NCBI RefSeq assembly: GCF_000332175.1
Contig: NZ_KB235914.1
Coordinates: 441,966 to 505,965, forward strand
Origin: Pseudanabaena sp. PCC 6802
GTDB lineage: Bacteria > Cyanobacteriota > Cyanobacteriia > Pseudanabaenales > Pseudanabaenaceae
Length of the DNA: 64,000 bases
Direction: 5' to 3'
The position numbers and the translations under genes are program-made. Below the pieces are notes generated by a model. It saw only the letters and a list, made by a program, of their open reading frames with translations. It did no database searches and was not told the DNA's origin. Below are positions 27,635-35,940 of the stretch, one piece after another. The first letter of the stretch is position 1. Every line of letters starts with the position of its first letter.

Positions 27635-30442
27635 ATGATTTCTTTTGTCAGTCGAGTAGTAGCGATCGCCCTAGCCACGATCCTTCTCAGCAATATATCG
27701 TTTGGCTGGTTTAGACCCGACAATGCCGCAGCGATCGACCTTACCCAACAACTTCAGAGTCAATCTAGCGCTGCATCTACTACTCAGCCAGTTGCCCTCG
27801 CCAGGGGCGTAACCAAAACCGTTCTGGACAATGGGTTAACGGTTTTGACAAAGGAAATCAATACGGCACCAGTGGTCAGCGTGCAGGTTTGGTATCGAGT
27901 CGGATCGCGCAACGAAAAGCCCGGTATTACTGGCATTTCCCATCAATTAGAACACCTGTTGTTCAAGGGCACAAAGGATCGCCCCATTCAATTCGGTCGC
28001 CTGTTTAGCGCTCTAGGTAGCAGTTCTAATGCCTTTACCAGCTACGACATGACCGCATATTTCGGCACCGTCGGCAGTGAAAAGCTCAACGCTCTTCTGG
28101 AGCTAGAAGCCGATCGCATGGTGAATACAGTCGCGGGAGCTGCGGAACTAAAGAGCGAGAATACGGTGGTGCTATCCGAATTGGATGGCGGCAACAATAA
28201 TCCTGGTACTCGCCTCAATCGGGTTGTCATGCAGGCTGCTTTCCCAAATAGCTCCTACGGTTGGCCAGTAATTGGCTATCGCTCTGATGTCGTAGACTTT
28301 AGCGCTGAAGAAGTCCAGGCTTACTACCGCACGCACTATCGCCCGGACAATGCCGTGCTGGTTGTGGTTGGTAATTTTAATACCAACGCGGTGCTGAAAC
28401 AAATTAAAGACATTTTCGGGAACATTACACCCCCACCTGCCCCCTCATCAATTCCAATATCTGCCCCCTCCATTCCCCCTGCCAAGCCATACAAGCAAGG
28501 CGAGCCTATCGTGCTGAAGGAACCGGGCAGCGTACCGTTTTTGCAGTCAGTTTATCCGACTCTGCCCCCGATTACCCATCCAGATGTTCCGGTTTTGGAC
28601 GTGATGGACTCTGTCCTGACCTCTGGTAAAAGTTCGCGCCTGTATCAAGCCCTCGTACAGACTGGCTTAGCCAGTAGCGTAGGCGGTTCTTCCGTTACCT
28701 TAATCGATCCAGGTTGGTACTCATTTAGTGCTACTCCTGCCCAAGGCAAGTCACTCAAGGAGATCGATCGCCTGATTTTGGCGGAAGTAAACAAACTACA
28801 AACCAATGGCATCACGCCTGCAGAGCTAGAGCGAGCCAAAGCACAGCTATTGGCTACTTTCATCCTGGGCAATCGCGATATTAGCTCTCTAGCTCAGCAA
28901 ATAGGCTACAACCAGATCGTGGCCAACGATTATGCGTTTAGCGATCGCTACCTCGACGCGGTAAGCAAAGTCACCACCGCCGACGTGCAGCGGGTTGCCA
29001 AGCAATATCTTAATCCTGAAAAGCGGGTATTAGGTTTCTTCGAGCCATCGGTAGTCACTGCCCAAGCTGGTAATACGACAGCAGGCACTACCCATAAGGA
29101 AATGTTTGCTCCTGGCAAACCCCTCGATCCTGCCGAAGTTGCACGTTATCTACCCAAGAGCGCGCTGGATGCCAAAGCCGCAACACCCAAACCCGTAAAG
29201 CCAGAGCGTTTTACGCTTGCCAATGGCCTCAGAGTGTTGCTTTTGAGCGATAAGAGCAGTCCTGCGATCGCCTTAGTTGGGGAAATTAAGGCTGGAACTG
29301 GTTTTGACAGCGAGGCAAAAGCTGGTTTAGCCGATCTCACGGCGCAAAACTTGATGAATGGCACTAAAACTCAAGATGCCCTGGCGATCGCCAAAAATTT
29401 AGAAAATCGCGGCGCTTCTCTGGGCTTTTCTGCCAGCCGCGAGCGCGTCAGCGTGGCTGGTTCGGCACTATCCAAAGACTTACCAGTGGTAATCGAACAA
29501 TTAGCTGATGTTCTCCAAAATGCCACGTTCCCAGCCAACGAATTGGAGCTGAGCCGCCAGCGCAACCTGGTGGCGTTAAAGGCGGAACTGGACAGTCCAG
29601 GTAGCCTGGCGCGGCGCAAGTTCCAGCAAAAGGTTTTTCCTCAAGGCCATCCCTTCCATGCCATGCGGACGGAGGCAACGCTCCAGTCAATTACGCGCGA
29701 AGAAATCGCTAGCTTCTACAAAACCCACTATCGCCCCGACACCACAACCCTAACCATATTTGGTGACTTCGATCCTGCCACAACTAAAACACTCCTGACG
29801 CAAGCGCTAAGTACCTGGCAAGCTAAAGGCACGGCACCCCAGTTGCAATATCCAGATGTCAAAAAACCTGCCACCATTCAACAGGAACAGGTGGTTCTAC
29901 CTGGCAAGACCCAAGCGATCGCGATGATGGGACATCTCGGTATCGCCCGACGCGATCCCCGCTATTACAAGGCCCTGGTGTTGAATCAGGTATTAGGCGG
30001 CGATACTCTCGCCAGTCGCTTAGGTACGGAAATTCGCGATCGCCTTGGTTTAACCTATGGCATCTTCAGCGCTTTCCAAGCCGGACAAGGGGCGGGGCCG
30101 TTTGTAATTCAGATGCAAACCAGCGCCAAGGATAACCAGAAAGCCATCGATGCTACGCTTGCTCTATTACGCCAATTGCGCGAAAAAGGCGTTAGTCAAG
30201 CGGAATTAGATGCTGCCAAGAGAAGTCTAATCAACAGTTTCCCCGTGGAGTTAGCCGATCCCGATAACATCGCCAATGCCATCCTCAGCGATGAAGTCTA
30301 TGGCTTTGAGATTGGCAATTTTTATCAGTTCCCCAGTAAGGTCAAGGAGATCGACCTAGATGCGGTCAACAAAACCGCCCGCGAGTTGATCTTTCCTGAG
30401 AACTTAGCGATCGTGACGGTGACACCGGGGGATAAATCGTAG
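27635..30442 (+). CDS. M16 family metallopeptidase, two fused units, exported
   Basis: A 935-residue protein made of two M16 (insulinase-like) halves in tandem. The signal peptide is MISFVSRVVAIALATILLSNISFG. The N-terminal unit carries the zinc motif HQLEH (about residue 103, in GISHQLEHLLFKGT) and the downstream Glu in LLELEADRM. The C-terminal unit (from about 525, FTLANGLRVLLLSDKSSPA) lacks the HxxEH motif (GLADLTAQNLMNGT) and is the inactive partner, as in fused pitrilysin-type peptidases. It probably degrades peptides in the periplasm. Its 3' end converges with the DUF3616 gene on a shared hairpin. Confidence 0.93.
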   Translation: MISFVSRVVAIALATILLSNISFGWFRPDNAAAIDLTQQLQSQSSAASTTQPVALARGVTKTVLDNGLTVLTKEINTAPVVSVQVWYRVGSRNEKPGITGISHQLEHLLFKGTKDRPIQFGRLFSALGSSSNAFTSYDMTAYFGTVGSEKLNALLELEADRMVNTVAGAAELKSENTVVLSELDGGNNNPGTRLNRVVMQAAFPNSSYGWPVIGYRSDVVDFSAEEVQAYYRTHYRPDNAVLVVVGNFNTNAVLKQIKDIFGNITPPPAPSSIPISAPSIPPAKPYKQGEPIVLKEPGSVPFLQSVYPTLPPITHPDVPVLDVMDSVLTSGKSSRLYQALVQTGLASSVGGSSVTLIDPGWYSFSATPAQGKSLKEIDRLILAEVNKLQTNGITPAELERAKAQLLATFILGNRDISSLAQQIGYNQIVANDYAFSDRYLDAVSKVTTADVQRVAKQYLNPEKRVLGFFEPSVVTAQAGNTTAGTTHKEMFAPGKPLDPAEVARYLPKSALDAKAATPKPVKPERFTLANGLRVLLLSDKSSPAIALVGEIKAGTGFDSEAKAGLADLTAQNLMNGTKTQDALAIAKNLENRGASLGFSASRERVSVAGSALSKDLPVVIEQLADVLQNATFPANELELSRQRNLVALKAELDSPGSLARRKFQQKVFPQGHPFHAMRTEATLQSITREEIASFYKTHYRPDTTTLTIFGDFDPATTKTLLTQALSTWQAKGTAPQLQYPDVKKPATIQQEQVVLPGKTQAIAMMGHLGIARRDPRYYKALVLNQVLGGDTLASRLGTEIRDRLGLTYGIFSAFQAGQGAGPFVIQMQTSAKDNQKAIDATLALLRQLREKGVSQAELDAAKRSLINSFPVELADPDNIANAILSDEVYGFEIGNFYQFPSKVKEIDLDAVNKTARELIFPENLAIVTVTPGDKS

Positions 30443-30448
30443 GCATTG

Positions 30449-30488
30449 AGGACGGGATGCCAGAGGTTCCATCTCCACATCCCGTCCT
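30449..30488. terminator. Shared terminator hairpin between convergent genes
   Basis: AGGACGGGATG (30449-30459) and CATCCCGTCCT (30478-30488) pair perfectly over 11 bp with an 18-base loop. It lies 6 bases past the peptidase stop and touches the stop codon of the opposing gene. Confidence 0.65.
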
Positions 30489-31584
30489 AGTCCCCGAGAT
30501 CGAATAGATCTGCTCTCGCGATGGCATCACCCCATCTGCGCGAGGCACCAAGCGCGTCGTAAACTACTAAGAGCGATCGCTTGCCATCAACTCCAGAGAA
30601 AATCGTCATGCCCTCGGCGCGATCGCTGCCTTTGCCGTAGGGAATGTCTTGAATGGGAAATAACTTATCCGGCGCTTGCCAAATAAGGGTCTCTTGAGGC
30701 TGTTCGGGAGCTTCAGTATCGTCTAGAGCATTGCGCCACCGAAAAAGTTGAACTGCACCATCGAGAGACATGGTTGGCCCCGCTAAAATTAGCAGATCGC
30801 GATCGGCGATCGCCAGGTCTCGAATACCCAATCCATTTAGTTGCAGGAAGTGTTTTTTGTAGAGTCGCTTATGGGAGCCAATTTTACCGAGCTTCAGTTT
30901 GTTCCCTTTAACCTTGACTTCAAGTTCTAAGACAATCGCCCAGCCCCTCAATACAGGGCCGCGCAAGCCCAGAAAAATGCGGCGATCGCGAACCGCCAGC
31001 CCTTCTATATCAAATCCATTATCCTTGCCAGGTATTTTGAGAAATGGTTTGAGATGTTTATCCGCACCTAAAGCTTCGATCAGATCGTTGCTGCTACCCG
31101 AGATTTCCAATTGCGCCGCCGTTAAATCGCCATCGGAGACTAATTCATATTCACCGTCCCTCTCCACCAGGGGAATGCGAGCGAGGAAATGGCGATTAGC
31201 TATCTTACGCCTTGGCAATACATACGTTAATGACTCGATGTTCTCCGCCATACTTTGCTTGGCTTTAGGGCGATCGCGCTGGAGAGAATGCGAACCAACA
31301 ATCCAAAGATAATTACCATCATAATCCATGCCTTCGATATCAATTTCCGCCTGAGAGTCTGGAAGTTTGACATACCGATTGATTTGAAACTGTTGATGCT
31401 GACTGAACGTTCTGCCCTCTGCTCCAAGTTTGAGCCGCTCGACTGTGGTTGTCTCATCGCTGGCTAGAAACAGATTCTTCCCAATTGATGCAACTGCGGA
31501 GAGGCTATCTCGAATCTCTTTAACCTTGCCATCAGAATCCTTGGGATTGTTATAAATGTTAAAATGTAATGAAATATCTTGCAT
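30487..31584 (-). CDS. DUF3616 domain protein
   Basis: A 365-residue protein with the DUF3616 pattern: VASIGKNLFLASDETTTVERL, then IDIEGMDYDGNYLWIVGSHSLQR, then GFDIEGLAVRDRRIFLGLRGPVLRGWAIVLEL and GIRDLAIADRDLLILAGPTMSLDGAVQLFRW. The repeated IEG/DLA blocks suggest a beta-propeller. No signal peptide is seen at this start. The family is widespread in cyanobacteria and proteobacteria; no function is known. The 5' side carries an A/B hybrid repeat at 31614-31725. Confidence 0.88.
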   Translation of the reverse strand: MQDISLHFNIYNNPKDSDGKVKEIRDSLSAVASIGKNLFLASDETTTVERLKLGAEGRTFSQHQQFQINRYVKLPDSQAEIDIEGMDYDGNYLWIVGSHSLQRDRPKAKQSMAENIESLTYVLPRRKIANRHFLARIPLVERDGEYELVSDGDLTAAQLEISGSSNDLIEALGADKHLKPFLKIPGKDNGFDIEGLAVRDRRIFLGLRGPVLRGWAIVLELEVKVKGNKLKLGKIGSHKRLYKKHFLQLNGLGIRDLAIADRDLLILAGPTMSLDGAVQLFRWRNALDDTEAPEQPQETLIWQAPDKLFPIQDIPYGKGSDRAEGMTIFSGVDGKRSLLVVYDALGASRRWGDAIARADLFDLGD

Positions 31585-31613
31585 ATCCGTACTCTAGAAT
31601 TCGTCAGCTATTA

Positions 31614-31725
31614 TATAGCGATTTTCACTTGAGAACGGGTTTTGTTTTTGGGGTGCAGGGGTTCACCCCTGCGTGGGGGCACAGCCCCCACTCCCCCTGT
31701 CCTGACAGATCTGCATACGGCTACA
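31614..31725 (-). repeat. Repeat family A/B hybrid
   Basis: The left half is family B (TATAGCGATTTTCACTTGAG and the following AACGGGTTTTG), and the right half is family A (CACCCCTGCGTGGGGGCACAG, then CCCCTGTCCTGACAGATCTG). It ends 2 bases from the cysteine desulfurase stop codon. It shows that A and B are related and can recombine. Confidence 0.85.
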
Positions 31726-31727
31726 AT

Positions 31728-32894
31728 CTAAGAATTCAGGATTTTTGCTTGTCGTAGAGATTGAATTGTAGCGATCGCAGTCTGTGCTGCCAGATCGATT
31801 TCCTCTGTCGTATTAAATCGCCCAATGCCAAATCGGATCGAGGCATGGGCTAATTCTTCCGATCTTCCCAATGCCATCAGAACGTGGGAAGGAGAATTCT
31901 TAGTAGAACTACAGGCGGCACCGGATGACACGGCAATTCGCCCGTTCAAACCTATTATCAAGGCAGCTCCATCTACTCCCTCAACGCTAATATTGAGATT
32001 TCCCGCAAGACGTTGGGTAGCGTGACCGTTGAGATGAATGCCGTCAACCTGTTGCAACTGCGTCCAAAGCCGTTGGCGTAAATCCAACATGCGTTTTTGT
32101 TCGCTGGACTGGGATTCTATGGCGATCGCGATCGCGGTCGCGAAACCAACGATTTGCGGTGTAGCGAGCGTGCCGGAGCGCAGCCCCCGCTCGTGTCCGC
32201 CTCCATGCAACTGCGGTGCGAGCTGCACTCTAGGATTGCGCCGCCGCACGTACAGAGCGCCAACACCCTTGGGGCCGTAGATCTTATGTGCTGTGAGCGA
32301 CATCAAATCTATATGCATATCCATGACATCCAGAGGGATTTTACCGATCGCCTGGGCAGCGTCGGTATGGAATAGTACTTGATGCCGATGACAGATGTCG
32401 CCAATGGTAGCTAGCGGTTGCAGCACACCGATTTCGTTATTGGCTGCCATGATGGAAACCAGGATCGTATCGGCACGGATGGCACTTTCTAAGTCTTGCG
32501 GATCGATTAGCCCATCGGGTTGCACGGGGAGGTAGGTAATCTCAAATCCCAGCGATGCTAGATAAGCACAGGGATCGAGTACGGCGTTGTGCTCTGTGTG
32601 CGCGGTGATGATATGCCTTCCTTTATGCAAATAGGCTTCCGCTACTCCCTTAAGGGCCAGATTATTAGCTTCCGTCGCCCCACTGGTGAAGACAATCTCT
32701 TCGGGCGAAGCATGCATGGCAGTTGCGATCGCCTCCCTCGCGCTTTTAACCGCCGCCTCCGCTTCCCAACCGTAGAAATGATTGACACTGGCAGGATTGC
32801 CAAACGCAGTGCGAAAATAAGGCAGCATTGCCTCTAGCACTCTTTCATCCAACGGAGTTGTAGCCTGATAATCTAAATAAATCGGACGCTGCAT
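31728..32894 (-). CDS. Cysteine desulfurase (IscS/NifS family)
   Basis: A 388-residue PLP enzyme that takes sulfur from cysteine for Fe-S clusters and thio-modifications. It starts MQRPIYLDYQATTPLDERVLEAMLPY, the family start. The PLP Lys is in LTAHKIYGPKGVGALYVRR (about residue 202) and the catalytic Cys in SSGAACSSTKNSPSHVL (about 327), the long-loop form of group I enzymes. A partner scaffold gene (iscU/nifU) is not adjacent. It starts 8 bases after the stop of the upstream methyltransferase-like gene, so the two are probably co-transcribed. IscS and NifS cannot be told apart here. Confidence 0.95.
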   Translation of the reverse strand: MQRPIYLDYQATTPLDERVLEAMLPYFRTAFGNPASVNHFYGWEAEAAVKSAREAIATAMHASPEEIVFTSGATEANNLALKGVAEAYLHKGRHIITAHTEHNAVLDPCAYLASLGFEITYLPVQPDGLIDPQDLESAIRADTILVSIMAANNEIGVLQPLATIGDICHRHQVLFHTDAAQAIGKIPLDVMDMHIDLMSLTAHKIYGPKGVGALYVRRRNPRVQLAPQLHGGGHERGLRSGTLATPQIVGFATAIAIAIESQSSEQKRMLDLRQRLWTQLQQVDGIHLNGHATQRLAGNLNISVEGVDGAALIIGLNGRIAVSSGAACSSTKNSPSHVLMALGRSEELAHASIRFGIGRFNTTEEIDLAAQTAIATIQSLRQAKILNS

Positions 32895-32902
32895 GGTTGA
32901 AA

Positions 32903-33619
32903 TTACGAGGGATTCTGAGAGTGGATATTTTGGTCTTGGGTGCTGGTGCTAAATAGATGGGGGAGAATTAAACCGGAACGCGCTTTGTAATCCGCAAATT
33001 CGGGATAGCGCGACAGAGATTTATCCTTTTTCAGCATATTAGGCACGAATAACGCGAATACAAAAAATCCTAGAATTACAAAGGGTAACCAGTGCTGCGC
33101 CAACATGGCAAATGACAGGTAAATCAGAATTTCGCCTAGATAGTTGGTGTTGCGGCAACGGGCAAAAAAACCTTCAGTGATTAATCCAGGGCGATATTTG
33201 AGCGTGTAGTATTTCTGAGCGTCGCTGGTGTAGTGGAGGAAGATTCCTATGATATTAATGGCGATCGCGGCTGCGATTAGAGCGAAACTCGGTACAGAGC
33301 CGCTACTAATCAACAAAAATGGAGCAACCCAATACAGGAATAAGACTGCAAATGTAAACAAACCAATTTGAATGGGTATTTCGGTTTCCCATTGCTTATC
33401 GGGATAAATGCGATCCTTCATCAACCATAGGATTCCATAGGTACCGTGCAGCGCTAAATAGACCCAGGCACCGAGACTAAAATTTTGGTAGGCATACATT
33501 AGTCCTAGAACTACTAATGCCGTAGTTCCTTTATGCAGGTTGATGGCGTGTTTGATTTTCATCGGCATAACTTCAGAAATATCTAGCTTCTGTTCTAGCA
33601 CACCGACATTTAAAGACAT
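32903..33619 (-). CDS. Isoprenylcysteine methyltransferase-like membrane protein
   Basis: The codon at 33658 is TTG; ATG at 33617-33619 with GAGG 5 bases upstream is preferred (238 residues). Several membrane helices are followed by the family's conserved C-terminal block: LHYTSDAQKYYTLKYRPGLITEGFFARCRNTNYLGEILIYLSFA, then PNMLKKDKSLSRYPEFADYKARSGLILP. This is the DUF1295/ICMT-like/steroid 5-alpha-reductase-like fold, which binds SAM or NADPH in the RxxNYxGE region. The substrate is unknown. It overlaps no other gene in frame and runs into the cysteine desulfurase gene. Its start is divergent from folB-rnhA by 59 bases. Confidence 0.85.
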   Translation of the reverse strand: MSLNVGVLEQKLDISEVMPMKIKHAINLHKGTTALVVLGLMYAYQNFSLGAWVYLALHGTYGILWLMKDRIYPDKQWETEIPIQIGLFTFAVLFLYWVAPFLLISSGSVPSFALIAAAIAINIIGIFLHYTSDAQKYYTLKYRPGLITEGFFARCRNTNYLGEILIYLSFAMLAQHWLPFVILGFFVFALFVPNMLKKDKSLSRYPEFADYKARSGLILPHLFSTSTQDQNIHSQNPS

Positions 33620-33678
33620 AACCTCATCAATGACAGGGTATGCTTTATGTTTGTGCAATCAACTGGCAACAAATTTTT

Positions 33679-34632
33679 ATGACTGGCAAAATTTATTTAA
33701 CTGGAGTGCGTGCCTATGGCTATGTGGGGTTACTCCCAGAGGAAAATGTCCTGGGACAGTGGTTTACGGTTGATGTCGCGATCGCCACAGATTTTGAGGC
33801 GGCAACTTACAGCGATGCGATCGACGATACCCTGGACTATCGTTCCTGTATTGCCAAAATTGAAACAACGATCCGCACTGCCAAGTTTGCTTTGATTGAA
33901 AGATTGGCTGGGGCGATCGCTGACTCCCTCCTCGAAGATCCCAAAATTGAGAAATTAGAACTGCGGGTCACCAAGCACCCGCCTATTCCTAACTTTCAAG
34001 GTGCCGTTGCGGTTGAAATTAGCCGCGATCGCACGGCTAGAAATCGCTCTATCCAGGACTCTATCCAACTTTCCGAGCGATCGCAACCACAGCAATTACA
34101 ACTCCAGGCTCAAGCTATAATGCAGTCGCCCCAACCCAGTCAATCCGATGGGGTTGTTGTCAAGCAGAATAACCAGCGATCGGCGATTGTCACCAGCATC
34201 CATACAGACGGTGCCTGCTCCAAAAACCCCGGCCCTGGAGGTTGGGGCGTAGTCGTACACTTTGATAATGGTGACGTGCAAGAACTTGGTGGCGGAGCGA
34301 GAAATACGACGAACAATCAAATGGAGATGCAAGGAGCGATCGCCGCTTTAGAATTCCTGGCAGAACAAAAACAGGCAGCACCAGTCGATTTATATACCGA
34401 TAGTAAATATGTAATTGACGGCATCACGAAATGGATTAAAGGCTGGAAAAAGAACGGCTGGCAGACCAAAGACAAGAAACCAGTCAAGAATCAGGAACTT
34501 TGGCAAGAACTAGATCGGCTGAATTCAGCTAACGTAAGCTGGCACTGGGTGGAAGGACATTCTGGCGATCCCGATAACGAGCGCTGCGATGCGATCGCCC
34601 GCGCCAATACTGCCGAACAAGTTTATCGCTAA
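33679..34632 (+). CDS. Dihydroneopterin aldolase fused to ribonuclease HI
   Basis: The start ATG 33679 gives 317 residues and the true FolB start ([23 protein letters not shown]). Residues 1-122 are FolB: Glu of LLPEEN and Lys of [12 protein letters not shown] are the catalytic pair, so the aldolase (dihydroneopterin to 6-hydroxymethyl-dihydropterin, folate synthesis) looks active. A Gln-rich linker (about 123-165) leads to RNase HI (about 168-317), with its four acids in [24 protein letters not shown] and [11 protein letters not shown], and the basic handle [20 protein letters not shown]. Both parts appear complete. The reading frame is continuous with no internal stop, and the spacing leaves no room for a separate rnhA start with a ribosome binding site of note. 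Confidence 0.93.
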   Translation: MTGKIYLTGVRAYGYVGLLPEENVLGQWFTVDVAIATDFEAATYSDAIDDTLDYRSCIAKIETTIRTAKFALIERLAGAIADSLLEDPKIEKLELRVTKHPPIPNFQGAVAVEISRDRTARNRSIQDSIQLSERSQPQQLQLQAQAIMQSPQPSQSDGVVVKQNNQRSAIVTSIHTDGACSKNPGPGGWGVVVHFDNGDVQELGGGARNTTNNQMEMQGAIAALEFLAEQKQAAPVDLYTDSKYVIDGITKWIKGWKKNGWQTKDKKPVKNQELWQELDRLNSANVSWHWVEGHSGDPDNERCDAIARANTAEQVYR

Positions 34633-34667
34633 GACGATCTCATCAGAAATTTTGCCCTATATTACGT

Positions 34668-34692
34668 AGGGGCAATCCCTTGTGGTTGCCCT
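34668..34692. terminator. Hairpin between convergent genes
   Basis: AGGGGCAA (34668-34675) pairs with TTGCCCT (34686-34692) with one bulged G and a 10-base loop. It is placed between the 3' ends of the FolB-RNase HI gene and the nucleotidyltransferase gene. Confidence 0.4.
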
Positions 34693-34703
34693 GAAACATA
34701 TCT

Positions 34704-35909
34704 TTATTTTTTTATCCCTACGTATTTTGACAGAGGTAATCGATATCTTCTTAACAGTCTAATTGGACGAATTAGATAATACAGAAAATGAAGAAATTTA
34801 GGTAAAGGTAAAAACTCTAAATCTTGTGCTGTGGGAGTAAACCATCCGTGAGTATTCATCAGGCTCATAAAGATTTCCCATCTATCTTGCCAGCGCTCGC
34901 GCGCGCTCATGTGGAATAAAGCCTGCGGAACTCCCTGGATTTCCTCCTCAGTAGTTTCAGAGAATAATTGCTGACTGACCTGTAGTGCTAGAAAATTCGC
35001 TGCGGCATCGGACTCTAACTCTTTTAATACTTCTTCTGAGAGGGGCGCTTCTAGTAAATTTCTTGCTAGTAGAAGTGCTAGAAAAATTATCCGTTTGCAG
35101 CCTAAATTTGCAGCTCGATCCATAATCTGTTGCCAATCCATACTGGTATTAGCTCTCACTGTTTCTGCTACATCGCAAATCCGCTGCAATGTGTTCCAGC
35201 AGTCTTTAGTTCCGTTTAAACAGAGCATCAAAAAGCAGGCTTCTGGACCTAAATTAGGCACCATTTCTCCAGCTAGGCACAGTGGCTGCTGGCTCTCCCA
35301 CCAGTAGTCATCGCTTGCAGAGCGAGAGTAGTTCTTTGGTAAAATTTCGCAATGCAGGTCGATACAAACGATATCGCCATCAAGCACAAAATGACACTCC
35401 CAGGGCAGATTGAGAATAACCTCATATCCTGTGGAAGCGAGCAAATCTATAGCTTTTTGGTAATGCTGTTTGCGCACGAGGATATCTAGATCCCGTGTTT
35501 GACGCAGGCAAAGGTTTCCATAGGCTGCCGTTGCTAAAATAGATCCCTTGAAGGGGAGGGCGGGAATTTGATGGCTTTCAAACAAGCGCACGATCGCAAT
35601 TAACTTTTGAGCTAGAAAAACGGTACGACAACTGTTAGTTTGAAAATACTCGCGGAGTTGCTTGAGCTTCTCTAGAGGAACAAGTTCAGGGCACGTACTT
35701 TTGAGACTTTGGTACAAAAGTGGCATTACCCCATGCCATTGTGCTACTTGCATCAAATAATCCCAGTCGATATCTTCTAAGAGAAGAGTCCTTAAATACT
35801 CTGCTATTGGAGCGGGCATGTAAGTCCTGGCACAGCAAAGCAACAATTCTTCTTCTTTGCGAACGGTCATAGGCAGCGATTTAGCAGGTGTTCGTGGTAA
35901 TTGGATCAT
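34704..35909 (-). CDS. Lasso-cluster nucleotidyltransferase (NTP_transf_5 type)
   Basis: ATG 35907-35909 is preferred (401 residues); the frame from 35975 would overlap the ABC gene. The family motif is PFKGSILATAAYGNLCLRQTRDLDILVR (residues about 112-140), with the GS turn and the catalytic D-x-D. The rest is helical, without known domains. Uncharacterised nucleotidyltransferases of this type occur in lasso peptide clusters that also have a kinase; in pseudomycoidin such an enzyme acts after the kinase on the phosphorylated peptide. It is the last gene of the cluster, 25 bases after the exporter gene. Three tandem AGGTGAAAG units lie just before its start. Confidence 0.82.
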   Translation of the reverse strand: MIQLPRTPAKSLPMTVRKEEELLLCCARTYMPAPIAEYLRTLLLEDIDWDYLMQVAQWHGVMPLLYQSLKSTCPELVPLEKLKQLREYFQTNSCRTVFLAQKLIAIVRLFESHQIPALPFKGSILATAAYGNLCLRQTRDLDILVRKQHYQKAIDLLASTGYEVILNLPWECHFVLDGDIVCIDLHCEILPKNYSRSASDDYWWESQQPLCLAGEMVPNLGPEACFLMLCLNGTKDCWNTLQRICDVAETVRANTSMDWQQIMDRAANLGCKRIIFLALLLARNLLEAPLSEEVLKELESDAAANFLALQVSQQLFSETTEEEIQGVPQALFHMSARERWQDRWEIFMSLMNTHGWFTPTAQDLEFLPLPKFLHFLYYLIRPIRLLRRYRLPLSKYVGIKK

Positions 35910-35913
35910 GCTG

Positions 35914-35940
35914 CTTTCACCTCTTTCACCTCTTTCACCT
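35914..35940 (-). repeat. Three exact 9-base repeats at the nucleotidyltransferase start
   Basis: CTTTCACCT three times on the plus strand, i.e. AGGTGAAAG three times in the transcript, 4 bases before the ATG at 35909. Each unit contains AGGTGA, usable as ribosome binding site and, in the ABC frame, as stop codon. Confidence 0.8.
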
